DNA of 64,000 nt, taken from Nectonema munidae (taxonomy: Eukaryota > Nematomorpha > Nectonematoida > Nectonematidae). Location: contig JAUIRK010000293.1 of NCBI GenBank assembly GCA_030549495.1, positions 62,001 through 126,000 on the forward strand. The letters are read 5' to 3'. The notes beneath the pieces are model-generated. The model ran no database searches and was not told where the DNA came from. It worked only from the letters and a program-made list of their open reading frames with translations. Shown one piece after another: positions 1-11,200 of this stretch. A program made the translations under genes and the position numbers. Each line of letters opens with the position of its first letter. Within the stretch, counting starts at the first letter, position 1.

Positions 1-376
1 ACCTTTCTTCTATCTTTACGTGAATGTCACAATGCTCTTTGGATTTTGTGAGATAAATATAGAGCCAATCCTAACGCAAGCAGCATCCCTCCATCGCACA
101 AAATCAATTTACTATGGCACCTATAACACTATGTAACACGATTTTTGCCAACCATTTTTATTGCAAAGCAAAAGAAAAAGCTCATCACTTCTTTTAAAAT
201 TTGCTTTTATGGCGTCAGGATGAATTTTTGATTTAACAAAGGTTTAAATTTCACTATATTTTTAGAGAAATAAAACAAAAATAAATAGTATGTAATATTT
301 TGAATTCTCTGAGACAAATTTATAAAGTTAAAATGTGCAATTTTCTATGTTTGCTGTCATTCAATTGCCGAATAAG

Positions 377-568
377 TCACAAGTTACCCTCCAATGAAAT
401 TTTCAACCCCATATTTTCCTTGAAATTGTCAATATAAGCATCAAGAATATGGACCTTCAAGGTCATTCTACAGTCCCTCTGGGAAGAGCTCTTTACAAAG
501 GTTTCAATAAGTTCAACATAATTGTCAGTTCTGTTATTGCCAAGAAAATCCTGTACTACAAAAAACAA
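377..568 (-). pseudogene. Fragment of unnamed transposase-like family (copy 1)
   Basis: Open for 63 residues with VVQDFLGNNRTDNYVELIET and MTLKVHILDAYIDNFKENMG. This is the LGN-N..NYVELI / KVHILDAH block of a dispersed transposase-like protein family that I recall from crustacean and cnidarian genomes. Only this block survives; nothing recognisable continues on either side. Confidence 0.6.
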
Positions 569-1063
569 TACACTTTAAAAGGCTTAATTTTTTCTTCTTT
601 TTAGTTTCTTTGAAAATTTTGAACCAAAAATTAATCAATTAACCATAAGTTTCTGACTTATAGTCCAATTAACATGCCTGCTCACATATTTGCCTATCCG
701 AGCTTAGGAAAGAAGTCTTGAAGGTATTTGAAGTTACAGAATCTTTATCAAAAGGAGTAAGAATCTCTTTCTATAAACCGAGTTTAATATGTAATGAAGA
801 AAAAAACTTTTTGATACTAATAATGTCTTATACTTGATATTATATTTTGCCACTGAAAAATTAGTCTTTAGGGCCGCACTTTCTTTGTTAATCCGTATTT
901 TTTTAAATCTAATATCACAATGATAGAGATAATGGAAACTTAGCGTAACCTCGTTAGAATTGCATCAAAATGCCATTATTTTAAAGTCTCGAACAAATTC
1001 GCTGCAATACTAATTTTATTTCAAAGATGCAGATAGAAGTTTACCAATGTTCTACTGCTAAGG

Positions 1064-1517
1064 CAGCGTTTCTCACCCTTTTAATCTAAATCACACACTG
1101 AGGTTTTTAAAAATTCAAAAATCTCCATTATGAAGTAAAAAATAACAAAAATCTCTGACTTTTTTTCAAACTTTAAGTTGAATTCTTCATTCCATTTATA
1201 TTTAATAAATTCTTTTCAAAAATTTTCTTTTACAGATTCCATATTACAGAAAAAAAGGATTTATCAACCATTCTTCTATTTAGAGTTCAAACAAATCCTC
1301 GATTCTGAATCATTTAGCTAAGATTTATGATTAGAAAAATTTTACTTTGAATGAAATTCTGAATTCATTAAATTCTTATATAAAAAGTAAGTTTTCGAAA
1401 AAACTTTAGAATATTTGTTTATTTTTATACAATGCCGAAATATTTTATAAAAAATATGTCCACGTGAATTCCATTTTCGCCTAAAAGCGGGCAATTGGCC
1501 CACTATCGAGAACACCC
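1064..1517. mobile_element. hAT-type MITE (CAGcGTTTCTCA family)
   Basis: Begins CAGCGTTTCTCACCC and ends near CGAGAACACCCTT, imperfect inverted termini. Its interior, including ACAGATTCCATA and AAAGGATTTATC, is the reverse orientation of the element at 38330-38672. No coding capacity. Confidence 0.5.
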
Positions 1518-1682
1518 TTATAAGAAAACATTTATTAGGCTTCTGGGGGAGCTATCAATGAAATGAATTCACTTATTGGGATTACATGTATTTTCAATTG
1601 CATCAAACAGGCTTCATATATCATTGAACTGGTACAACGTGTCTGCATTAATGAAGAAGTTTGAGAAATGCTGTGAAGTTTT

Positions 1683-1916
1683 TCAAAATCTCGGAATTTG
1701 ACGCAGTGAAACCTCTGGAACAGTTTGATTTGAAGAGTAATGATCCATCTCAACATCTGCATCTGTAAGATCATAGTTATCTTCCCTCTCTTCATCTTCT
1801 GAGTTGCACCTTTCTTCCTCTGTTTGTTGATTTCTATCTGGATGTGTAGGCATAGAGAGATCATCACTGCGAGGTGGTGGTGCAATAGAAAATAGGTCAG
1901 GTGCATTTTTTATCAA
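1683..1916 (-). other. Open stretch with acidic/His-rich peptide, origin unknown
   Basis: A 77-residue frame with SIAPPPRSDDLSMPTHPDRN and then an acidic Glu/Asp run. Composition looks like a disordered protein segment. It lies between a MITE and a SINE, so it may be part of a decayed element. No family recognised. Confidence 0.25.
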
Positions 1917-2195
1917 TTAGACGATAGGAAAGATCTTACCCTGAGGCTTGATCCCAATTTTGCATGCCAGAATATGCTTTGTAAGCTTAGCACATTTTTA
2001 TATGTCACCGCAGAACTTATTTGCTCTTGTTGTGATCAATTGAACACCCTTGTTGCCAAATGCATATGAAAAATGGTTGCAGTCTCTGATTCAAAACGGC
2101 TTCTCAAGATCTGGCTCAAGACGGCTTCCATGATATATGGAGAAAGAAGATTCATGAATGCAGAGTTCAGTTTTGTGACGATATAAAAAAGGTGA

Positions 2196-2335
2196 AGGTA
2201 CAGTAGTGTGTTTTCATTGTCGAAAACACACAATTGCGCCGCTTGTATCGAACTAAGGGGGAAGGAGGCTTGATGCGGTATCGAACGCAAGACATTGAGT
2301 TATCGAATCCAGCATCTACTTAACCTTACTCACGC
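2196..2335 (-). mobile_element. tRNA-derived SINE, family A
   Basis: On the minus strand it shows TGGATTCGATAACTCAA, a B-box-like GCGTTCGATAC, then ATCAAGCC and CGATACAAGCGGCGCAATTG, ending in ACACTACTGTACCTTCACC. The same order is seen at 9722-9865 and 47965-48125, which identifies the family. Confidence 0.7.
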
Positions 2336-2784
2336 GGCAGAGAAGCAATTAATGAAATTAATAATAAATATTCTTCCATTCTTTTCATATGATTAATAGT
2401 TTTATAGTTTAGACTCTAGATCTAGAGAGTTTATACTTTATTCATACAATGTTTCCTATATATTGTTCATACAACTTTTGCATAATAAATTGTTATTCCA
2501 TGTTAAATACTGAACTGTGCAACAAATATGAGGTTCAAAAAATTTACAGATTAAATAAGACCTGTTTTTGTGTCAAAAAATAATACTGGTTCTAAATCTG
2601 GCATTTATTCCTTTAAATTAGAAACCGTTTTCCTCTACCAGGTACCATATGTTTCATAATATACTGCAAAATATTGCGTATTGAGAACAACATTGTAAAT
2701 ACTGGGCTACAAAAACAAAGCAAAAATTTAGTTGGTATAACAAAATATTTATTGGTTATGAATTAAAAACACATACGTGTCAGT

Positions 2785-4330
2785 TTAAACAACTTTTGTC
2801 CTTCTAAGCCTCTTGTATGGAGTGCGATCTTTTTTTATAACCCTGCAGAATTTTGCCAGGGTTCCATTTTCCTTTGAATCGTCCCTCATCACTGAAATAT
2901 CCTGATGTAATATCTCGCCATGTTCATCACTCACATCACCAATATTTTTCGCAAAAAAATTCAAATGAGAGTGAAGAACATGAACTTTTTGAGATATGTT
3001 ACATCCAATATCATGATAGCAGATCATTCAGAACTTGCACAAGTCTTCTGAACGATGGTTCCTCAGAAGTTATCACAAACTTTCTTGAATGACTTAAAGG
3101 CAAGCTTCTCTTCATTTCATCAAGTACAATTTTTCGAATTTGGGGACCTATGAAGATACCTTTTAATTTTAGCTTGACTCAGGGAAAGGAACTTCTCTGC
3201 AGGATATGCAAATGCGAAGGATTTCTTGCCCAAGGCTTTCACAAATTGCTTAAACAAATCAAGTTTTTATATGCAAAGGTGGTAAAAGAATTCTATCACT
3301 TATCACAAGTGGTTTGGGCATGATGTTGTGTTTTCCTTGCTCGATTTCATCTCGGATCGGCCAATCCTTGAGTACATAATGTTCAATTCTGGCTTTAGAA
3401 TTTCATAAGCACAAGAAACAGCAAAATTTAGTATAGCCAAGTTGAAGGCCAGTAACCATGGCCATAACCTTGAAATCTGCACAAATATGCCAGTTATGGT
3501 CATCATACGGTGTGCTTGTTAGAATTGATTTCAGATTTGCATATCATTTGGCTGTGCTGTGGTAACAGAATGCAGAGTGTAACCATTGTGTAGTAGAACA
3601 GCTTTGATGCTGTCCTTGGATTCATCTATGAAAAGTGGTCCACTTGGTGTTATCATATGGTATTTCCAGTTGCTCAAAAAGTTCAGTGAATTACAAAAGC
3701 CTAAGACATCTTTCATGGTGAATAATGCAAACAGATCCTCTGAACGTTTTCTGTAGTGTTATCTTCACTACGTTCTTGAAACCCTATGCAAGAAACTCAC
3801 TTTTGTCTTTGGTTAAATAAAGATCCCTGCACAAGTCACCCCTTGACAAAATTGTATTTGTTTATTCTAGCTTTTTGGATGATTCGGCTCCACATATTCA
3901 CCAGTAGAATGTTCTTCTGCACGGATGGAACTCAGCATTCCTTGATCTGGAGGTTTGGGCACAGGTAAATTTTTTAAGTACTCTACAGGGAGCATTACTG
4001 ATTGCAAATTTAGGCAAACAATGTGTTCCTTTTTCTTTGGTGTAGTGCAGCCTGTAAAGTCTTGCTGACAGAAATAGCAATCATTAGTGCTCTTTCTGCT
4101 CACAACAAATCATTGGCACACCAAACTTCAGTGAACATTTTTCCCTGCATACCAGGCACTCAATGTCTGCACACCTGCAAGGCAACAAAAATGAGGAGCT
4201 CATGACTTATCCTGGTCTCCCAAGTCACAATCGAAATACGCCTTGTACATTTTCTTGGTGTGGGTGTAATACTGCGCTTTTCTTTAACAAAAGTTAGTCC
4301 CCCACACATGTAACAGAATCTGTTTGCATC
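2785..4330 (-). pseudogene. Unnamed transposase-like gene relic (copy 2)
   Basis: Minus-strand pieces in several frames, in family order. They include a zinc-finger-like CYFCQQDFTGCTTPKKKEH (3867-4103), SKDSIKAVLLHNGYTLHSVT (3531-3716), then KLDLFKQFVKAL, and KVHVLHSHLNFFAKNIGDVSDEHGE with LHQDI (2785-3027). It is the most complete of three copies in the window. The blocks S.KAVLLHNG and LHSHL.FF..N.G..S.E.GE are family hallmarks that I recall from dispersed animal repeats. It is broken by several frameshifts and stops. No terminal repeats identified. Confidence 0.65.
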
Positions 4331-4475
4331 ATTTTTGTCCTGTCATGCACTCATTGTTGAAAACAAATAAGATCTGAAAGAAAACATTAAACACAAGCTT
4401 TGAAGTATCAGTCAGTATTAAGTGACAATCTTTAAATATGAGCACAGAATAATAAACCAGAAAATATTATTTTAA

Positions 4476-4605
4476 CCCATTTACGACCAATGTTCCTATT
4501 TTGGAACATAAGTAATTTCATCTTCGTCTGCTTTTTTCAATGACTTTGAATATAAATCGTCTGCGTTTTTTTAGATATCGTCTGCTTTGCTTGGTCTTAA
4601 ATGGG
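4476..4605. mobile_element. TTAA-flanked piggyBac-type mini-element (copy 1)
   Basis: 130 bp bounded by TTAA on both sides (4472-4475, 4606-4609). Inverted termini are CCCATTTACGACCAA and the complement of TTGGTCTTAAATGGG. The interior contains the box TCGTCTGC three times. Nearly identical to 29846-29974. Confidence 0.85.
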
Positions 4606-5065
4606 TTAAACTGTACAGTGCTATTCATCATATCACATTGTAGGTGTTACTAAGATTGTTCACTAGCCCTGGAGTAGAAAACCATTTTACAATCCGGTAG
4701 AGAATTTTATTTAATAATAATAATGACAAAAAGAGTATACACTGAGACTTCTGCAAAAACCATGCCTAATTCAATAAAAAGAAGGCCAGAAATGGATTTC
4801 CCATCTCATTTTGCACATAAAAATGGTCATAGGTCTCGTGTACTTTTTTGAGTGTTGCACAGTGAATTAATGCTTTCTTATACCACTAAGACTAAAATGT
4901 CCCACAATGAGAGTGTATTTCTTATCCTAATAAACTGTCCACGTAAAAAGGTTCACAATTGTTGTATTTATGGCTAATTTATTAGTGCGTCCTTCTAGAA
5001 TTAAGCGAATATTTTACTTTAAGTCATTTCTTCACTGTTTTTCTTCCTCTTTTTACAAAAATAAG

Positions 5066-5214
5066 TTGATGAAAGTGAGAAAGCAGAAGAAGAAGATGAC
5101 GATTACGATGAGGATGACAAAAGAGGTTCTAAAAGACCAAGAACAATTCTAGCAATAAGTCAAAGAAGAATCCTGAAAGACGCTTTTAATCAGTGTCACA
5201 AACCATCACGCAAA
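5066..5214 (+). CDS. lmx1-like: lmx1-like exon: acidic linker and homeodomain helices 1-2
   Basis: Two leading bases complete a codon from the preceding exon, then 49 codons. The first half is a Glu/Asp run followed by [11 protein letters not shown]; the second half is homeodomain helix 1 and the start of helix 2, ending KPSRK. The acceptor is ATAAG and the donor is AAA|GTAATT. The acidic run plus KRPRTIL is the LMX1 signature rather than LHX. The upstream exon that should supply the first base of the split codon was not found. Confidence 0.87.
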
Positions 5215-8200
5215 GTAATTGAACAAAAAATGAGAAATTTTTTAATTTATTTATATTCACTTTCCACTCCAATTATAGATACGAGAAAACTTGGCGGAAA
5301 AAACACAACTCTCAATTCGCGTGGTTCAAGTGTGGTTTCAAAATCAAAGAGCAAAGGTAAGACAAAGCAGGAGGAGAATAAATGTTCTTGACACTCTCAT
5401 ATTATTTATTAGTCTTAGCGGCATGAAATAAACTTGTATGGCAAAATTCTAAATTAAATTAGTAATTTATGCTTTTTATTAATTGGATACTAGATTTTTA
5501 AAATATTACAAAACATAAATTTTAACTCACAAGACAGTAAATTCAAAAATTATCGTTTAAAACTTTGAGTTTAACATCAGTGTACCAAGTAATGGCGATT
5601 CTAGACCTCTAGAAGTAAGCGGAGGGGACAACTCCGGCAAATATCTTGTGGAAGGTGCAAAGTAGTCAAGGTGAAAAGATTAAGCCTCTAAAATTTTAAA
5701 AATCAAGTAGTTTCTTCCCAATTTATAAGTCTTGCAGACCTCTCCAGAATGTCCAGAATCTTGTTCTACTTTGAGGACTATATTTGACTTTAAAATAAAA
5801 ATAGCGAACCATTGAACGAGAGATACATTAGATTCAGTGTGCATTTTGTTCGAAAATTATAATAGTGATACAACAAAATATTTGTGTAAAAATTCATTTA
5901 TTTAAATCATCAACTGAAAAAATATAAACGCAGCTTTAATTCTACGGTTATCAGATTCATCAATGAAACTATCCAAATCTACTCCCTTGGCACGTGTTCT
6001 TTCAATGGATAGTAGCGCAATGGAACTTAATCTATCACTGGTCATTGAATTTCTAAGAAATATTTTCACTAATTTCATTTTTAAGTACTCACAAAAATCA
6101 GTGGTAACAGACAGAAATCAATAATGATTTGTACATACAATCAAATCCAGCCTTATAAGGACATATAAATGAAAGAAACTGTACACTCCATGTAGGCTTC
6201 TTTGGCTCATTCAGGAGAAATTTTCTGACTAGAGATTTGTCATTTTTTAAATCGTTTTGATTAACAGAGTATGACAGTGATGCATTTAAGTCTTCTTCAG
6301 ACAAGAATGTCTGTCCTCCAGGAGATGGAGCAAAAATTCCAGAGTATATGGCATTGGACTCTTTCTAAAAACGACGATCTAATTCCCTAATGAAACAGTG
6401 AAGTACGATGGAAGATGATGATGTGTTGTACATGATTTCGATCAGATCTTTGGTTAGTTGTCTCCAGCACAATGAACCCATCAAGTCTTCTGGGCTTATT
6501 TGTCCGTTTTCTTGTAGTTGTTGGTGAAATGCAGCATTTCAAACAGAGTTCATTACCCCTTTTAGAATATGGCTCATTCAGATCAGAGCTATGTTTCTAA
6601 AATAAGTCTTCCCGAATTGATTAAAGGAGTTTTGCTGCCTTTCCTAGATCTTCTTATTTATCTTGTAGCTGTTTGGATACTTTAGAATTTTTACAAGAAT
6701 ATCTGAGAAAAAGTACAGTAAGTAAACAAACTCGGCATCAATCTGCGCAAAGAAACCACGTGTAGATACAGCTCAAGAACCTGTGTTCTCGCTATGATAA
6801 TTTCACTTTGCATTGTAGACGCTGTAGAGTATTTTCGAAACTCGACACCACCACCGTGAGTCACTGAGAACTCTCAAATACACATCAAATGAAATATTTT
6901 CATAAAATGCGATTTGATATAAATTTTGTTTATCTTTTTTTGAGTAGATAAAAAATTTTCTAATTTAGTTTACTTTTTTTGATGTAGATATGTTATTTAC
7001 ATAAATAACTCAATATGTATCACACTGTCATGCATTTTTTGACAGGTAGTCAATCCTTTTGATTCGTTTGATCGAAGAATTATTGTTATTCAAGAGAGAT
7101 ATAATTCATTTCAGTGTAAACCGTCTCTTATCCGCGACTTGAGAGACGTGTAAGATGAAAGTTGTCTATCACTGAAGAATAAACAGCTTGATAACTTAAA
7201 TCATAAGACTTCATTTGGAAACCTACAAATTGATGATAATAAAAACGGGCTGAAACATTTGTATCATCTCAAAGATGAAATAATTTTTTTTTACAATAAC
7301 AAAAAAAGGAAAATTTATATGATGCTTTTATAAAAAAATGTCACTATATATTATCTATTTTGTAGATATTTTTGAAGTAATTACTATTCTTAATTTAAAA
7401 CTTCAAGTCAGAAACGCAAACAGTGTTGCATGCTACGATATGATCCGCGCTTTTTTTGAAAAAATTAACTCTGGAGACTGAAAGTCCAAGTTGAAAACTT
7501 ATATTCCTTTTTTCATCTTATAAAAAAATCTTGAAATATTTGGATTCGTTTTATTAAGAATTTTTACAATACATTTCACACATTTCAAAGCATAGAGTTA
7601 CTTGGAAACTGACACAAAACGCGTTCAATGTTGATGTTGATTCATTGGATACTTGAAGAATTTTGGGTAAAATATCATTCTATTTACACAAAACTTGGAG
7701 AAAAGGCGCTCCTATTCTTGATTCCTTTTTTGTCGACCTATCTTTGTGAGGTAGGATTTCCAGCCTTGTTGTATTAAAAACAAAACAACGAAATCGGCGT
7801 GATATTCAAAGCGATTTGCGTTGTTCCCTTTCTTCTTTGAAGCCTAGAATTGTTGATCTTGTGAAAACGAAACAACAACATCCATCACACTCTTGTGGTA
7901 ATAATTTAAGTCTTAATAAAAGCCTTTGATTTTTTCTTCAATAATATTTTTCATAAACGTTGTAATTTACTTTTGTGAATTTAATTTATTGTATAATTTA
8001 TTTTGTGAATAATATTATTTATTACATTTTTATTTTTTTAAAGGATGGGAGCAAGCAGGGCCGTATGAAAGGGGAGGGGAGTGGGGGGGGCAATTGCCCC
8101 GGGACGCCACAACTAGAGGGGTGAAGCGTCATTTCATTGTCGCTGACGTCAACGCAGCAGAGCTTGAGATGGAAATTGAAGACATTCAAATGTTTTTGAA

Positions 8201-11200
8201 ACCTTGGAAGGAAAAATCGGCAAACGCTATGGAGTTAATTGGTTTCCTGTTCTCACACTCAGGAGTCTGTCCGAATCTACAAGTGGCTCTGAGGATCATG
8301 CTGACAATTGGAACTTCTATTGCATCCTGTGAAAGGTCTTTCAGCAAGCTAAAACTTATTAAGTACTAGCTGAGGAGCACTATGGGGCAGGCCCGCCTCC
8401 AAAGTCTGCCTCTTATGGGCATTGAGAAAGAAGTTGTCGATTGTGTTGATTTTGACGAAGTCATGGATAATTTTGCTGCTGCTAAAACACGAAAAATGAA
8501 CATCTAATGGACATTGTCTTTGACTCAGTCAGTATATATCTGAATTATGTGGCTTAATAAAAATGTGAGCATTTTTTTTTCTAAATCACTCTAAGCCAGA
8601 ATGGGGTGCGGATGAGTGAGAAAAGAAAAAGCAAGGGGTGAGGGGCTCCATTCATGACCTTTTCCCTGGGACGCCACGATCCCTTGATACGGCCCACGCA
8701 GCAAGAGTTTTTAATAAAAAAATTAAAAAAATAGGAAAAAAGAGCGTTGTTGAAAAAATTTGCAAACCACTGGCGTAGAAGAATAGTTTAGAGAGACACA
8801 CTGAGCAAATGAGTGTAAAATGATAAATGAGGGTGACTATAGAATTTTGACAGAATTAGATCATGAATCTAATACAAGTATTTATTTATTCAAGATATAT
8901 TATAATTTTGACAGTTTTCTGTAATAAATGTCATGAAGCCATCCATCACACACTGGATTTAATAATTATATGCTCCTGGAAAGTGTTTACACAGAAAAAA
9001 TTAAGAAAATACACATGGAGCATACTGACCCTAAGTAATGTAGTGTAACAATGTTGTTTTTATACTTTTTAGTTTTTATATTTCCAAGTACAAGAATATA
9101 TAATGAAAAGACAAATGAAGTCAAAAAAGTTATACTGTAATAAGTTCTTGTTTTAATTATAGTAAACGTTTTAACGTAACATGGGTCAATAGACTCGAAA
9201 GACAATAGAAGGATAGGTTGGTTGTTTGGATATCAAAGCACTTTGAGCCATAAGGCTTTTTGCGCGCATTATGCTTAAAGATGCTTAATCACAGCTTTGT
9301 AATTTTTGTTTTTAAGAGTCCTTGGGTATCGAACTCATGACCTTCAATTGTTAAGCTGAGATGTCCACCCTAATTTCCATTGCGGCTCAATTGAAGAGTT
9401 TTATAGTTGGATTTTAATAACAAAGCACTTTGACCGTAAGGCTATATGCTCGCAATATGCTTGAAAATAGTTTATCACAGTTTTCTGATTTTAATTTTTA
9501 AGAGTCGGGGAAGGTGGGGATCGAACCCCTGACCTTCAACTTTTAAGCTGGAGATATAACCTAACAAATCGAAATATCACGCAAAAAAGCCAAACAAAAA
9601 TTACAAATATTTAAAAATTCCATTTAACCTACGAGATTTTTATTTTTTATAATATAGTTTAATGTATCGATTCATAAAAATTTGCGCATATATTTTATTT
9701 CTCTGTTGTTCTGGGAGCGTGAATAGGGTTGGTTAGATTCTGGATTCGATAACTCAAGGTCTTGGGTTCGATCCGCAATCAAGCCTGCTTTCCTCATAGT
9801 TCGATACAAGCGGCGCAATTGTGCCTTCTCGATGAAAACACCCAATAGTACCTTTACCTTTTACTTGTAACTTAGAAATATTAAGTATCATCAAATATTA
9901 AAAAATAGTTTCGGAAATGTTATTAAATCTCCTTACCTTTATTTATAAATATTTCTTAAAAATGAGATGCTTGTTTGTGGAATGATAATAATGATCAAGA
10001 TAATAAAGTTATGCTAATAGAATCCAATTTCAGTTCTTATAATAACTGAATCGCCAATTTATCAAAAGAATTCATTGTCAAAATTATGGTTTGAAAAATC
10101 GCTTTTATTTTGGGCAGAATATACCCTACAATTAAAATAGTCTTATTGTGCCAATCGTCATATACGCCGCAAAATACGGTAGATGATAAAAATAAATGAT
10201 TCAATCGGAAAGTTTGAGCTAGTGAAGTTGGCCTTTTTGCTTAGCCATATGAACAAAATTGATGTGGCTCATTACTACTTCGATCACCGACTTAGACATC
10301 TCCATTAGTCCAATTATAGAGGATTATGTTTCTCTACGATGCATCAAAATTAAAAAATTCTTTTTGTTAACGCTCGGTTTCACTCTATTTCATCAAAACT
10401 TAAATTTGTCAGTCAAAAAATGCCTTTTTATATAAAACTGGATGAACACTTTTCTCTCCAAAATTGTTTACGGGATTTGTAGAAATAGAATTATTATTTG
10501 AAGGAAAAGAAAGAAGAAAAAAAGCCTAGCGATGTGAGGAATGAAAATGAGAAACTGAGAACTAATAATACGTCAAAAACATCTATTCCCTCAAATCAAA
10601 GTTGCGAAGAAATGAGTGGTATGTCTCTTTTATATTATTTTACACAAATATATTTCTTCAAGTGACACTTGATATTTTAATTTTAAGCCAATCTTTCCTG
10701 TTGTTTATAAGGGAAAATTTTATGATCGTCTCGTAGACTATGATTTCGAGACGTTTTATAAACAGGGACGTATTCAGCAACCGGACTAAGGTGCTCGAGC
10801 CTCCACCCTCTCAACCCCTTCCCAGTTGAAGTTTCAATTTCAAAAAAAATTCTAATATATTTGTTAAACGATTGTGGGTTATTACCAAACAAATTTTACT
10901 TGAAGTCTTTGGTAGTTAATTTTACCATTCCCTTCATAAACAACCAATACTTTAAAGAAAGTAATTTAAAAATGTAGATATTTTTAAATGGAAAAAAATT
11001 CCCTTGTGCCTTCTACAAAGAAAGCCAACTATTTTTACCTAAAAGTTTTATTTCTAAAACAAAAATTTAAAAACGATTACCTTTTTTTCCATTATTATGG
11101 CTGAAAGAGTTTCGTGAACTAACTAAGCTTGTGCATAAACCTCAATGACTCCTTGTAAAGGGACTAACAATTGCAAGTCTGTAAAGAAAATTCATGATAT

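Larger units (their letters stand above)
5357..10503 (+). other. Large lmx1-like intron, transposon-filled
   Basis: Begins GTAAGA directly after the homeodomain and runs 5.1 kb. It contains three hAT relics, two tandem SINE copies and a third SINE, listed separately. Between them I see only AT-rich DNA without coding or structural signal. Confidence 0.7.

Noticed and set aside
2036-2290. Minus-strand 84-codon ORF
   Set aside because: Its N-terminal third is the body of a tRNA-derived SINE read through; no independent protein signal.
10683-10892. Minus-strand 69-codon ORF
   Set aside because: The GC-rich centre resembles a transposon terminus (CAGGGACGTATTCAGC), not a coding region.
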